Source: Oehlia diaphana | Lineage: Eukaryota > Glomeromycota > Glomeromycetes > Glomerales > Glomeraceae | Assembly: GCA_003833135.1 (NCBI GenBank) | Contig: QZLH01000186.1 | Coordinates: 43,192-90,624, forward strand | DNA length: 47,433 nt | Direction of reading: 5' to 3' | In this document: positions 23,501 to 37,869 of the stretch, piece after piece | Layout: each line of letters starts with the position of its first letter | Numbering within the stretch: position 1 is the first letter of the stretch | Notes under the pieces: generated by a model | Database searches by the model: none | Seen by the model: only the letters and a program-made list of their open reading frames with translations | Told to the model about the DNA's origin: nothing | Made by a program: the position numbers and the translations under genes

Positions 23501-24659
23501 TTATTATTTTTATCAAGTTTTTTAACAAGTCTTACCAGTTTTTTTTGGTCCTTGTGTAAAGATTTATTTGTACTTCAACGTTGATACTTGATACCATAAT
23601 TGAACATTATTGAATTTGTATATTTTGTTTATAAAAAAAATTATGTAGTATCTGATATTTTTTCTGTAAAAAACACATGGCCCGTGCATCAAAATCTACA
23701 ATATTTTACTGCGTCTAATTGATTACTGCATTATGTAAAATACATAAAATAGGTAAGAATATAAATTATTATATATTATTGAATGATATCAAGTTACACA
23801 CGTATAAAAAAATGTATGTACAAATTCTTGGCCTGCAAGTCGGGAATTAATTTCTTTTTAAAAAAAAGCACAATTAATAATCATGAATTTATAGATCGTC
23901 TTTAAATAGAATAAAAACTATAATACTATAGTAATCATACTCAAAAAAATAGTAATAGTAACAACCATAGTACTTAGAAGAAAATTCTAATAATAATAAT
24001 AGATTATTTTTAATTGTTGTAAAATAGAAATTTATTTTTAATTTTGCATAAACTTTTTTTTTTTTTTTTTAAATTTTATGTTCTATAAATGTCAAAATCA
24101 ATAGAAAAAACATCATTAAAACTTCCGATCATCATTAATTGTAATGAACTGCGGAATATTCTATCAACATATAATCATGTGATTTGTATGTAAATCGGAG
24201 ATTTAATTTCTTTCTTTTTATTCATTTTTCTTTATTCGGAGTAACCTTGATAACATACAGTAAATTCGGAAACAAACTCCTTGAAAATAATAATGTACTG
24301 TACATATTACATGCTTACTATTAGAATTCCGTTCCTGAGTCAAAAAAAAAAAAATTAAAGATTGTTCTATTTTTCTATTTTTTTTTTACAATTTTAATTT
24401 CTTACGAAACTGGTAACATATTAAATGTGAATATGTGATTATTTCGAATTAACTTTAAAAGAAATAAATTAAAAACATGTTTTACCATTTCAAACGCATA
24501 ATGCTCATAATATTTACAGGTAAGCCATATTAACTAACAGAATCCAGAATTCCCTTACTAATAATAAATAAATATAAACGCGTGTTCGCATATTTCAAGA
24601 TAATTCTAACCATCAAAAGAAAACAAAGAAATTAATTCTTTTTACAAGCCATCATAATA

Positions 24660-24740
24660 GAAATAAATAAATAAATAAAACAAATAAATAAAATACAATA
24701 AATAAACAAAAATAAAATAAATAAAAAAAATATAAATATA
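24660..24740 (+). repeat. (AAAT)n-like simple repeat
   Basis: A continuous A-rich stretch of AAAT, AAAC and AATA units with interruptions. Confidence 0.75.
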
Positions 24741-27700
24741 ATTAATATAATATAGGTTGCGTGATCTTGGAATTGATTATCATCAATTCAATAATAAATC
24801 ATAAGATGAAGTTTAGTTCTTAATATAGAGATTATTCGCTGAATTAAGATTAAATAATTTATGACGAAATTGACGAAATTATAATTGATAAATACGTGTA
24901 AAATATTTAGCGGAGTATGAATGGAATACCCGAAAGAAACACGCGCCGCTAATTATTGATTAATATGATTAAATATGATTAATATCAAACGTAAAATTAA
25001 ACACGTAATGCATGATCCCGTTTGATGACAGATTATCTATTTGGGCGTTTAGTTAATATTTATATAATATAATTTATTTATATTTTGTTTAATTAAATTT
25101 TACTGTACAAACAATCAATATTAATATTATTAATTATTAATCGCAGGAATTGAAACAAGAAATAAAACTTGGAATCAAACAATTATAATTTTATAAATGC
25201 ATATGATTGTGTTCTTTTTTGAACCATTGATGTTGAATCTCTTTAAATGATCCTGGATTCAAATAATCGTGATTTTCAAATCAAAATCAAACTTGTTTCA
25301 CTATCCTTAAATACCAATAGAATTTTCAAAAAGAATTGGATTTTTTTTTTTTTTTTTAAAAAAAAAAAGGTTTTCTTTTTGATCTTGTTTTCCAATATTG
25401 AAAAACAAAAAAAAAAAAAAAAATTTAAATTAAATGAAGTAAATAAAATATATTAAAAATATTTTTTTTTATATATGATTTTTTTTTTTTAAGACGGTGC
25501 TAGGATCGCATGACTTCCAATGTGACGTGACTTTTCATTTATTTTTAGGTCACATTGTTTATTTAAGTAATGCTGCCATATTTAATTAATCCACGTAGTA
25601 ATAAATTAAATATACGCCAGATAAATATATATATATATATATTAATGAATGATAATGATTTCTTTAAAATCTATTTTAAGTTTATATTATAATATAAAAC
25701 ACGACCGAAATTATGTACGTATTTTTTTATCTTTGGTTCTCCTATTACAAATTACAAAATTTGTAATTATGATAATGTCATTATTGTGTAATTATTCGCG
25801 TTTTATTTTTTTATTCTACTGTGTTTTGTATTCCGAATTAAGTTCTACTTCTATGAGAAAGTAAAAGGTTTATTTGACATTTTTAGGTGACGATCAACAC
25901 ATGTTTAAATTTAGCCAATTTAGTTAATTATTTTTTATTTCGTGGCCAGAATTATAAAAATTATGAAGGTTTAATCCTAGTAAAAATTAGTTTAGTGATT
26001 TTAAATGATCTACTTTTCTTTTCTTTATTTGATATATATGATAAAATGGACATTTCCGTCATTGCATGTTTCTGTTCATTGCGTCATGTATATTTTTTTT
26101 TTTTACAATAAATTTTAGTATAACAAGAAAAAAATAGGTTCCCATTTCTAATAATAACATAATGATGAAACTAAACCAGTAACAGGGGAAGATTGATATA
26201 ATAACATTGATATGATATATTGATAATGTTTACTTTAATCACATGACTTTAATATTTTTCCACATTGGTCATTTACCGTAAACATGTCGGGTATTAGACT
26301 TTTAATAAAATTTTTTATTTCTTATTTATTTACAAAAAAAAATATTTTTAATATTTTAAATTAAAATTCGTAACCTTGTAAAATATGTGTGGCTTATATA
26401 TCCTAATTAATTAAAATAATTGTTCGGACTTTATATAACAATGATTATAATGATTTAATTGATTTAATGAATTTAATGATTATAAACAACTCCGTAATCT
26501 CTCATAGAAAGAAGGGGGGAATTGTTATTACTGTAATACATGTACGGTAATTAATATCATATAATATGTGTTTTATTACGGAGAAGAAATTAATTCAATC
26601 AATTACTAATGAAAATTCTTGTTTATCGAAAAAGAAATATATATTTAATAATAATACAGGATTCCGAAAAGGGTGATACAGGAAATGAAAGAAAAAAAAA
26701 AAAAAATCGATAATGGTGTAGTATGAAATGTGAAGATAATCTTTTACCCGCATAAATGACATAACATGCTTGTTGGAATATAATGAAGTATTATTCAAAA
26801 AAAGAAATAAAATATTAAAATTTCACCATTTTTGATTGGTTTCGGAAACCAGAATTTAAGGTTCATAATGTTGTTATTGATCATCAGGTATTTGGATTAT
26901 TGAACAACTCTATTGTTGTTAGTCTAAACTCCGTTAGGATTCTGATTTTTGGAATTTCGAAGATCTCACTTTGATAAAATTTTTATTTACAATTAAAATC
27001 AATTTGAATATTGTTCAAGAGTGAATTGAAAAAAAAATGTCCCATAGTAACAAAAATAAAATGGCGTAGATTAAAATTAAAATGAACAATCATCCCTATT
27101 CTCAAAAAAATTTATACTAGTAAACAAAAAGACTAATTGTGTTACAATAGTAATTCATTCAATCAAAATAAATTTGAAATCATTTAAAAATTTGTCGCCA
27201 AAATAAAATTAAAGTTGAAGATGATAACCTGTTAATGTTATTTACTTGTTAAAAAAAAAAAACTTAAATAATGGCGGCAATTGTTTTGCGGGGGAAACTT
27301 TTATATATTGGGGAATTTTTTTTATTTTTTTTATTATTTTTATTATTATTATTATTATTTTTTTCTCTTAAAAATAAAATTATATATATATTTTTTTTTT
27401 AACATTGTGTAACTTTGACACAGAGCTGACCTTGTCCAAATGTTATTCTCACTTTTTAATATCACAATTTGTGACAACCCCCTTTTTTTTAGGCCTATCA
27501 CACGTACCAAAATTGTTAATCTTGATCATATGCCGTAGACAATGCACGAAATAATATTTTTTTTTTCATTTTCACGTAAATGCTACGTAAATAAAAACTT
27601 ATTATGTGGTGTATCGAAATAATTATTCCTGTAAGATGTATACGATAATCTCTTGTTTTAACCACCGTTTCATATTAAATCCTTTTATACCAGTCCTAAT

Positions 27701-27916
27701 ACCTAATGATGATGGTACACGTTAATATTACTACGTAAATATAAATATAATGTAGTAATACAATGCGGTCTTCAGTTAGTTATTAAAAATTTCCAATTTT
27801 AGAACTTTTATCCATTATATCGAAAAATGGAATAGCCGTTAAAATTCGAAAATTAGAATTTAAATTTTAAAAAAGTTGTTAGTTAAAGGAGAAAGAAAAA
27901 AAATATATTAGATAAA

Positions 27917-28006
27917 GGTTCTTTCATTCAAGGTTCTTTCATTCAAGGTTCTTTCATTCAAGGTTCTTTCATTCAAGGTTCTTTCATTCAAGGTTTTTTA
28001 ATTCAA
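27917..28006 (+). repeat. 15-bp tandem repeat, five exact copies plus one variant
   Basis: The unit GGTTCTTTCATTCAA occurs five times in a row without change, followed by GGTTTTTTAATTCAA. Exact identity suggests recent expansion. Confidence 0.93.
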
Positions 28007-29542
28007 GGTTAAAATACAAGGAATGAAATTATCAACCACATATACCAATGAAATTTTGACAAATTTCTTTGAAGTATTCGTCATATGTCCGATATAAATT
28101 ACGTTTTAATCTAATCACATGTAAAGAAAGGATTAATGATAACGTTAATAACGTCAATATGCAACTTTTTTGTTTGTAAGAAAAAATTTACATGTCCCAT
28201 GATCCGGATATTTCCTGCATGCCTTAATTACTTTATCAATTAGGAAAGAAAAGTTTCATTCAAACGCGTTTGAATTGTTACTGAAAGTTTCACTTAATAA
28301 TTATTGCATATCTTTTCGAAAAAATTTTATGTACGTTTTTAAAATAGGAATGATCATTTGATTTTGTTTTTTTAATGTCTAGAACCTTAAAACTTGTAAA
28401 AAAAAAAAAACATTTGAGTAAATAATATAAATAATAAATAATTTTGCATATATCTTATATAGTACAATCGGGGTTAAATGTTTCCTTGTTATTAACTTTT
28501 TAATATTACCAAAAAAAAAAAAATTTTGACGTCGCTTTTTCATGAGTACGCTCCAAACCCAAATGTCGGAAAAACGGAGAGTAAATCCCTACCAATCACA
28601 TGACATTTATCTTCCTGCAAGGTCTTACTAAAATATAAACATTAATTAACGATCATGTATGTTTTACCGTTAAATTTATGCAGCCCCGGAATTTATATCG
28701 ACCAATAAAGAATAATCATATATAAAATTTCGTAACAAAAAAAAAAAAAAAAAAATTTCAAGTTTCCAGATTTTTTAATTTATTCACGAAAAAGTATATT
28801 TGAGTCGAAATGTCGAATTATAAAATTATTATTATTTGTTAATTATTATTATTTTGTTATTAAGAAATTAAGAAATTAAGTTTATCTTAATTATTTATTA
28901 TTGATTATTTATTAATAGATTTTTTTTAATATTAAATTATATTTATTAAATTATATTTATTAATAGATTTTTTTTAAAAAAAATTATTAAATTATTAAAT
29001 TATTAAAATATTAAATTATTAAATTATTAATAAATTATTTATAATTACAGTATATTTGTTTATCAGGAGATTAATTTTACGAGCATTTTCATTAATTCAT
29101 AATTAAACAAAAAATATTTTAAATAATTATTATCTAATTGATTATTAAATTAATTCAGAATCTTTTCTTCTCACATACATGCTGTACATAAGGAAAGAAT
29201 TCGAGTCAACCCGTGTCATACTCGAATCCGCTTCAATTCGAAACATTATATATATGCTATATAACCACAAAACGATAAACAAAACCCTGAAAGATTTAAA
29301 TTTATTAAATTCTTAAACGTTTAATTTCATATCTGCGCGAAATTTTATGGTTGAAATCATATAATTTGCTTAATAAAATAAGTGCGTTAATATTTGGCTA
29401 CGACAAACATGCGGGGGAAAGGTGAAATATTTAAGAGTCAAAACATAAATAAAGAAATTAGTTAGAATAATAATGCATCATCATACTGGATTAATTCATT
29501 TTATAATGGTTTTTACTAAAAATATTACAAATAATGAATATT

Positions 29543-29574
29543 AGTTGTGTAGTTGTGTAGTTGTGTAGTTGTGT
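29543..29574 (+). repeat. 8-bp tandem repeat, four copies
   Basis: AGTTGTGT repeated four times exactly. Confidence 0.92.
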
Positions 29575-31879
29575 AAACATAAATATTTGTACTATATAAA
29601 AAAAGTAAAATTCCCGCATAAACCAAGAAATTGTGCAGTTATTTTAACCCGGGAATTGACCTTTTAAAGGTTTATTAATTTCCAACTTTTTTTATGTTTA
29701 ACAACTTTTTTCTTTTATTTGTAACTTTAGAATTCAAAGTCTTTTTCTAGAATGAGAGGTTGAAAAAAAAAATCAAAGTCACGTGTTGGATGGATTTGAT
29801 TGGATGTTTCGATAAAAATCGGATATTAAAATATTCCTATATTCCATGAAAAATAAAATATAACGGTTTTAATAATAATATATTGTAACACAGAAAAAAA
29901 TACGTATATCCCTGCGATCCCCTACATTAAAAATAAAATAAAATAAAGTTGCATAAAATACAAAAATTTTAAAATATATATCAACTTTTGATCTACCTTC
30001 TAGATATTATTTACTCAATCAGTCCACAATCAGAAAATGAAGATTACTTTTAGTAAATTTAATGACCGCGTGACGCGTTTTCATTTTAACTTTCCAACAA
30101 AGGATAACAAGGTAAAATTTTTATTTATTTATTTATTAACGTTAAAAAAAAAAAAAAAAACAACTGTAAATTTTTATCTTTAAATATTACAATTTGTACT
30201 CTCGTGGTTAAATTACATTTTTCATATTTGGAGAGAATTTTGTTGTGATAGCATAAAAGGTTTTGCCGAAGGTAATAAACTTAAAACTTGAATTAAATAA
30301 ACTCCCATTAATAACTATTAATAACTGCATTTTATTGACAAATAATATTTAAACTGGTTTGTTTGGTTTCTTTATCAAAAAATTATCTTACATAAAGAAC
30401 GGAATAAGAATCTTCCAAGAAAAAAAAAAACCTGATTTGAACCAATAATTAAATAATAAAATTTAAATCATTGTTTTAGATTTAAATCTTGTAATCTTGT
30501 ACTTTTCCTAATCTGTCTCCTTTTTAAAGGATATTCGAATTTCAATCTATTTTAATATGTTTTGACTAATGAAAAAGAAAGTTTTTTTTCTTTTTTAGTT
30601 AATACAAAAAAAATGCATCCCTGATTCTCCTGATCATCCCAACGAAGAAAAATGTTTCTTTTTTTTTTAATCCTTCCTTAAAAAAAAAAATTATTATAGT
30701 TCCTAACTTTTTTTAGTATGTAGAACATAATTTTTAATTCATTCTTCCAATACTTTTTTTATAGACTGGTTTGTTTACGGGATTTTGGTCACCTGTTATT
30801 ATTAAAATGTTTTTTTTTTAAAAAAAAAACAAATATTCTCTGTTATTTTAATACTGTATATACAGTAATATTTTTCTTTAATATAAATAAAGGATATATT
30901 ATTTATTTTTTAAGCCCCTTTACCATTAAGAGAAAAACTTAAAATGTTGAGTGTCACCATTTCAGCCTAATCACACATCTTCAATTAATATAAATAAAAA
31001 TTTATCACTTTCAAAAAATCTTGTTTTTTTTTTATTATGTGATTAGAATGAAATGGATCTTGTAAAGAAAAAACAAATCACCCGGTTTGTTTTTTTTTTC
31101 CAACTTGTTTACCTATCTTGAAACACAATAAATTTTTAAAGTTGAATAATCATTTAAATTTAAGTTATCATTTTATCAAACCATTGTATTTTTAATTATA
31201 ATGAATAACGATTGATATGGTTTGTACGTCCCATACGAGATATATGAGACCCTCCGATGAAAAAATTCTTATTAAAGTTATATTAAATGCATACAAATCA
31301 TATGCTTTATAGTGAATTTTAAATTACAATAAACTCAATAATGAATCAATAAATTTTTTTGGGGGTAAGAGTTTTCTAATTATTATGTATTATGAAATAT
31401 CTAATTACTAATTAGAGTGAAATAATTACATAAAGGGAAAGTATGATTTTCTATGCATTTTATAATGAGTCAATTATTTCCAATTGAGATTTTGCAACAA
31501 AAAAAAAAAAAAAAACGAAAATAGATCCATTTTTTTTTTTTATTTATTTACGTTGAAATTTTACTCTCCTTATTATACAAGAATGGTTATATATATATAT
31601 AATGACCCCGGTCTTAAAAAACTATAATTCCGAAAATTTGTGTGACTCAATTTTTGTCATGCAGGTAATTTGACATCTTAAAAGGGTTAACAAATAAAAC
31701 ATGTAATATAAAAAAATGATGTGCCGTGTTACTTTATTACGTATATTGGTAGTACTATAAAAACCGCAGCTATTTTAATTTTATTAATTAAACTTTAAAA
31801 AACAGACTGAAACAATTGATGGTCATAATAAATTGATGATTGATTCTATTTAGAAAAAAAATCTATAGTTATAATGGTT

Positions 31880-32397
31880 AAATGCAAGGGATTAAATAAA
31901 TGCAAGGGTAGAATGAGTATAAAGGGTAGAATGAGTATAAGAGATTGAATAAAATGAATGAATGCAAGGGATTAAATGTGTGTAGGGGAATGAATAAATG
32001 CAAGGGTTTAAATGTGTGTAGGGGAATGAATGAATGCAAGGGTTTAAATGTGTGTAGGGGAATGAATGAATGCAAGGGATTAAATGTGTGTAGGGGAAGG
32101 AATGAATGAATGCAAGTTTAAATGTGTGTAGGGGAATGAATGAATGCAAGGGTTTAAATGTGTGTAGGGGAAGGAATGAATGAATGCAAGGGATTAAATG
32201 TGTGTAGGGGGAATGAATGAATGCAAGGGTTTAAATGTGTGTAGGGGAATGAATAAATGCAAGGGTTTAAATGTGTGTAGGGGAATGAATGAATGCAAGG
32301 GTTTAAATGTGTGCAAGGAAATGAATGAATGCAAGGGTTGAATTTGTGCAAGGGTATTAATGGATGCAAGGGTATTAATGAATGAATGAATGTAAGA
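31880..32397 (-). repeat. 36-bp minisatellite array, about a dozen units
   Basis: On the + strand each core unit contains AATGCAAGGG, then TTTAAATG or ATTAAATG, then TGTGTAGGGG, then AATGAATG. Core copies in the middle (about 31971-32310) are nearly identical; both flanks hold degenerate units such as GGGTAGAATGAGTATAAA (left) and GGGTATTAATG (right). The basic period is 36 bp, with 40-bp variants made by an extra AATG. Because 36 is a multiple of three, the - strand stays open in more than one frame and would encode a 12-residue repeat (HSFIPLHTFKPL). There is no start context, splice signal or flanking coding sequence to support a protein, so it is annotated as a minisatellite. Confidence 0.9.
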
Positions 32398-35300
32398 AAA
32401 AAATTTCAAGAGAGAAAAATAGGAAAAAAGAAGATACCTAAAAAAAAAAAAATGTTATTTATGAAAGGTTTCTTAAGCTACACCTAAACTTTTAAACTTT
32501 TACAATATTTCTTTTGTATTTTTTTTTAGGATTAGTAACAATTTATTTGAGGGAATTTTTGCTTGCAAGACCGTCAAACTTTTCTAAACCTCCCCAATTG
32601 TTGAGGAGATGAGCTAAGCGAATCTTCTCTTTTGTTGATGACATCATGAATACAATTAAAAGAATGAAATTCGGTCAAAGGTGATAGTGCAAGATAGTTT
32701 TTTGAATTAACGAACGAAATCTAACGAAATACGTATTATTACGTATTAGGACATTAAACAAAAATATTGACTAAAAAAACATTGTAAGGAATGTATGTGG
32801 CCTTGGAAAGAAATAAATGTATATATTTTATTGAAAAGAATATATAATTTATTGAAAAAAATAAAAAGTAAATTCTTTTCGCGTGGATTTAGTTATCAAC
32901 TCTTCTTTAATGAATTTATATACCAAATTTTCTTCCTTTCATCTATATTTCTTGATATAATGGTGTTTTGTAGCTTTGTATCGTCCACTTTCTTTGTTAA
33001 TTTTCGTTTTTCAACTATACCGCCCCTCTTCGTCAAAGAAAAACTTTGTCAAGTGTCTTTGTGAAGGACGATCATAATATGCCTAATTTGGCTAGCGATG
33101 TCAAAAAAAAAAAATGATTGAAACAATAACATTGTTTCGAGCCCTGAGCATAGCATTACACTGCTTCAAAAAAATTAAAAAAGAAGATTTTTCTCTGTTT
33201 CAAAAAAGAAACAAAGTTGGTAACACACGGTCCCATATGCCCGTATCTTGTGTAATGCGAAATTCCTGCATAAAAGACGGCAGAAATTTTAATCACGCTA
33301 ACCAAAAATTTAGTTATTATTAACAAAAAAATTATTACTAGATTTTATATTACAATTTAAAAAAGAAAAAATATCAAAGCAAAAATGGAAAATTTTCATT
33401 TATATTTCGCTTATTAACTTCTCCATGTTCGGTTAACCATATGATTATTTATAACGCCACATCTTAAAAGTTTTTAGTAATGTTAATTATAAAATCGAAC
33501 GAATAATATTTTAGATATTTTTTATAGTATCAGAAAAAAAAAAAAAAAAAATTTTCACCCCCCCCCCAAAAAATATATCACACCACAATATCACATCATA
33601 TTTTTTTTTTTTTGAGTAATCCTTATTTATTTATGACAAATTTTACAAAAATTTAATCATGTTTTACACTTTAAACACAAATTTATCTCATTTAAATGAT
33701 TTTAACTGTTGCCTTAAAAGTAATATAAGAACCAAGTTTAATTTTCTTTCATGATACACATATTAAAAGATCTTCACAGTGTGAACAGTGTGAAGAAAAT
33801 CTATGGGTCATTTTTAACATTTTTTAATTAGAGAATGGTAATATATTTTATTTTAAAGATTCCCTTTATTAGAATGAATGATAAAAAATCTCGAAAGATA
33901 AATTAATAATGTATGACAAAAATTTTGGGTAATGTTGTAAAAAAGACGTACGATAAGATTGTATGCTGCGTCACGATTTTGTTATATTTTGTTTGATGTT
34001 ATCATGTTTGGTTATATATTTTACATAATTTTCTAATTTATGAAACTATTTAGAATTATCTTTTCGATCCTTTAATTATGTATTACGAGAACAAAGATAA
34101 ATAAAAAAATAAAGAGCATTTATTGCGATCGGTATAAGCCGAAGATTTTTTTGTGCAAGTAATTAAATCTTTTTATCGTAAAAAGTTTCAACGTAAAAAA
34201 AAAAAAAAAAAATTAGTGTTTTTCTTTGTGTAAAGCAAAATTATCACAAAAATTACCCTTCCCGTCGCAAATCTCCCACTCATTTCATCATTCTAATGTT
34301 CTAAAATGATCAACGGATTTTAATTTGGTAATAATTATCAGTTGTTACCCAAAATAATGTATATTTTGTTCGATATAATTAAGGTGATTTTTTTTTTAAA
34401 GCCTTATTACTATACAAGTTAATACAATTTTGAAGTGTCATTATAATCGTCGGTTATTATTTACTTTAGGTTGCATTTACAGATCATTTGTTTAAATAAA
34501 TTAAACAAATTAATGAATGAAATAAAAAGTCATGAGAACAGGTTTTTAATAATTGAAATGTTTCGAATTTTTGATGAGTCATCGTTGATAATAACGAAAA
34601 CAATTCAATCTTGACTCCTGATCCTTTAAATTATTGTTCTTTGGAAAAAAAGGTAATTCTGCAAGAAATGCGAAGAATTTTCTATTCACGCTAACTTATG
34701 TTATTCATGTGATTCCTTACAAGAATCACCCATTAGAACAGTGATAAATGTTACAGATTCGTAACGTATTGTATGTACATGTACAATTTATATTACTTTA
34801 ATTTATATCATATTGTTCTTGTTTTCTTTTCTTTTTCTCTTTTCTTTATATTATTCCGATTTCCACGTTTATAGAATGGTTTTTGCTTTTTGTTTATATT
34901 AATGCACTCCGAAATTGGTTTCATGGGTCCATGGAATTTTAATCTACTCAAAAAAAGATAACTAAGATAAAATTACACATTAAGAACATTGTTTCACTTA
35001 AAATAAGCTTATGTCAAAAAATGTTCCTTATTTTTAAAATTTTTGGTTTCTTTGATTTACATGCGAACATTACAACGATTTTATTACAATGTATAATAAT
35101 TATCGTATTGTGTGAATTTTTTGGAACGGGAAATGTTTGAAAAAACCTGATTGATTAATTGATTAATTTCATATATTATTTGGTAATAAACCAATGATAA
35201 AATGATTTGTCATAGTAAAAATGATTGACTGTACATTTAAGCCCGGAATAATGTAGAAACAATAAGTTCATTGTACAAAAATAAAAATAATATTGAACTT

Positions 35301-36498
35301 AAGTACCTTGTAAGACGTCATGATTATGAAAATCAATATTACGACAAGGGTTCAATAATCACCTGATTATCTTGGCCATTTCGTATTTTTTTTGAGAGAC
35401 AGGGACGATAAATAAACAAAAGGGTTAAGAGTTTCAAAAATTAATAATAGATAACTGGTCCAATAATTCTTAACATTTGATTTGTCGAATAAAAAAAAAT
35501 AATAATAATAATAATAATAATTTTTTACTAGATTTCTTCAAAATAGTTTTCTCATAGTGGAGGTACGGAAACAATGATCAAACGTTTCAAGGGGAAAAAA
35601 AAGCTTATTCAGAACACACACAAAGAAAATTTTACCAATTAGGAAAATATTTTTTACACAAGAAAGAATATTGGAACGTATTTTCGATTGAAATAAAAAA
35701 AAAATTATAATTTTTTTTTTTATTTTTTTTTTTTTTTAAAAAAAAATTTATAATCGGCTTTTACTCATTGATGGGGGGGGATTCTATAAATCCAAAAGGA
35801 TGAGCATAAGTATATTCCCATATTAGAATGTGGCTGATAAGGAAAATTTTACAAAACAAGATTAAAACCGGATTTTATGGCTGTGAAATTTGTATAACGA
35901 CCCATTGTTTAAAGAAATCAACTCCTGTTTATCATGGGTGATTGTGTGGCGTTACATCGAATCATACCAAATTAATACTTTTTCCGCCACAATTACTTCG
36001 GTTTCTGTTCCGATTTTTAATTCCTCTTCTAGCTCCATTAGAATTTTTTAATGAGACAAAGAAAGATAGAATATATGAAGGGAAAAAGGATTTTAGCCCT
36101 AAATATTAAAGTTAAGAGTAGAATTTCTCTTTACTTAATGGACTGAATCCGATTTTATTATTACTAATTTTAAAAATGATTTAACAAATGCGATCTCGTT
36201 ATAACCCTTAAAATGCCGGAGTATCAATCATCAATCAAACTTTTTATTTATTTTTTTCTTTAAACAAGGGATAAAAAAAAATACTTTAATTGGTAATAAT
36301 ATAATTATTTATTAATAATTAACTATAAATAATTTAAAAGAAGCGCCAAGAAAATGGTTGAATTGCTGCGTTATGAATGAAAAACTTACACCCGATATGT
36401 ACTTGATAAGAAAGTGTGGGTTGATTTTAAGGGAGTACAATATCCGTTACAATACCCGCAATTCACTCTATATTAATTTATATTGTATTGTTATTAGA

Positions 36499-36516
36499 TA
36501 AATAAATAAATAAATG

Positions 36517-36549
<33 letters not shown>

Positions 36550-36556
36550 ATATAAT
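36499..36556. repeat. (AATA)n and (TA)n microsatellite
   Basis: Four AATA units run into a tract of about 13 TA dinucleotides, followed by TGTATGTATATATA. Confidence 0.9.
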
Positions 36557-37869
36557 ATTATATATACAAATATAATATTATTGTATATAATTAATTGTAT
36601 AGAAGACAATTATAAATTTTTAGATAGAATGAGAAAATGGAAACATCCGGAGTTCAATTATAAGTTAGTTGGAACCGTTTTTTCTCTCGCGTATACTTAA
36701 TAAGTAAAAGAAGGAAGATTATGAATAGAAAGAAGTTACGAAACTGATGATAATAAATAAATAAAAGTAAGTGAGTCATTTCGCGTTTTTTATTTTTAAC
36801 AATTTATTTAAAACTTTAAAATGAATTTCACGTGATGCTTAAACAATATTTAAATAACTTAAAATTAGTCATTATTGTCACTTATTTTACATATATTTAT
36901 TATATTTCAAAAATCTATTATATGTTTTTAATGTAATTTACGGCGTAGCAAAAAAAAAAATGGGGTCCCTTTTTTTTTTATATTCATATATCACATCAAA
37001 ATTACAAATATAAATTTTTATTTTAAAATAAAATTTTTTTTTTTTTAGAATATAACAATAATTTCTGATACATGATTGTTGTCACACTACTTTGGAATCA
37101 ATAGGAATAAATTGTAATTGTTGTTATATATATATTGAAAATTTTAGTAAAAATTGAAGATCAAATTTTATTTTACCTAAAAAAAAAAAAATTTTATATT
37201 TCTCGATTGAAATAATATAAAAACCAAATTATAATTGTTTCTATATATTCTATATGAATAAAATTTTCTTAATTTCCTTGACCAAATTTTTTTTTTTTAA
37301 AAAAAAAAAAAATTATTTAATAATTTTTTATATATGACCGTTCTACGTTTCCTGTGGATTACGTAAATAATTATTACTTTTTTAAATAGCATGATTATTT
37401 TTTGCACTACCTTCTGTTTTATCACATATATACACAGCAAATAAAAAAAACTTTTTATTACTTTAAAATTCTTTTGATGAACATATATGGATTTGCATTA
37501 ATTATAAACCATTATATCAAATATATATATATATTTTAAAGTAGAAAAATGTGTAACTAGTATAAAAAAATTTTTTTTTTATAAAACGTAAAATAACATA
37601 TATACTTGGCGTGTAACATTATTTATTATATAAAAGGTTCCTTCTTTTCTTACATATTTTTTTTAATCAAAAAACTTCAAAAAACTTCAACTTCAACCAG
37701 TCTTTCATTTGGGACGGGACACACTCACTTAAATATTCTTTTATTTTCAGAGAACAAAATAAAACAACCCTGTTTGCCAAGGACAAACACCCATTACCTT
37801 AATAAAAATTAGTAAATTCTGGTGGAGAATTATACCGTCCAAATTACTCCATTTTGAGTTTACTGATAT

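Larger units (their letters stand above)
17113..27900. other. Gene-poor AT-rich intergenic DNA, first half
   Basis: No frame longer than about 100 codons occurs, and none has a recognisable domain. The frames present are A/T-driven (Lys, Asn, Phe, Ile, Tyr). A-rich and T-rich homopolymers of 10-18 nt recur throughout. Simple repeats include (TAA)n at about 18713-18745, a 13-bp unit at 19753-19804, a 61-bp duplication at about 20428-20548, an (AAAT)n-like stretch at 24660-24740 and several (TA)n tracts. The 3' end of the Hel2-like transcript is expected in the first 200 bp. Confidence 0.6.

Noticed and set aside
31878..32409. Several minus-strand frames encoding HSFIPLHTFKPL-like repeats
   Set aside because: They arise from the 36-bp minisatellite; openness in more than one frame shows a repeat artefact rather than a protein.
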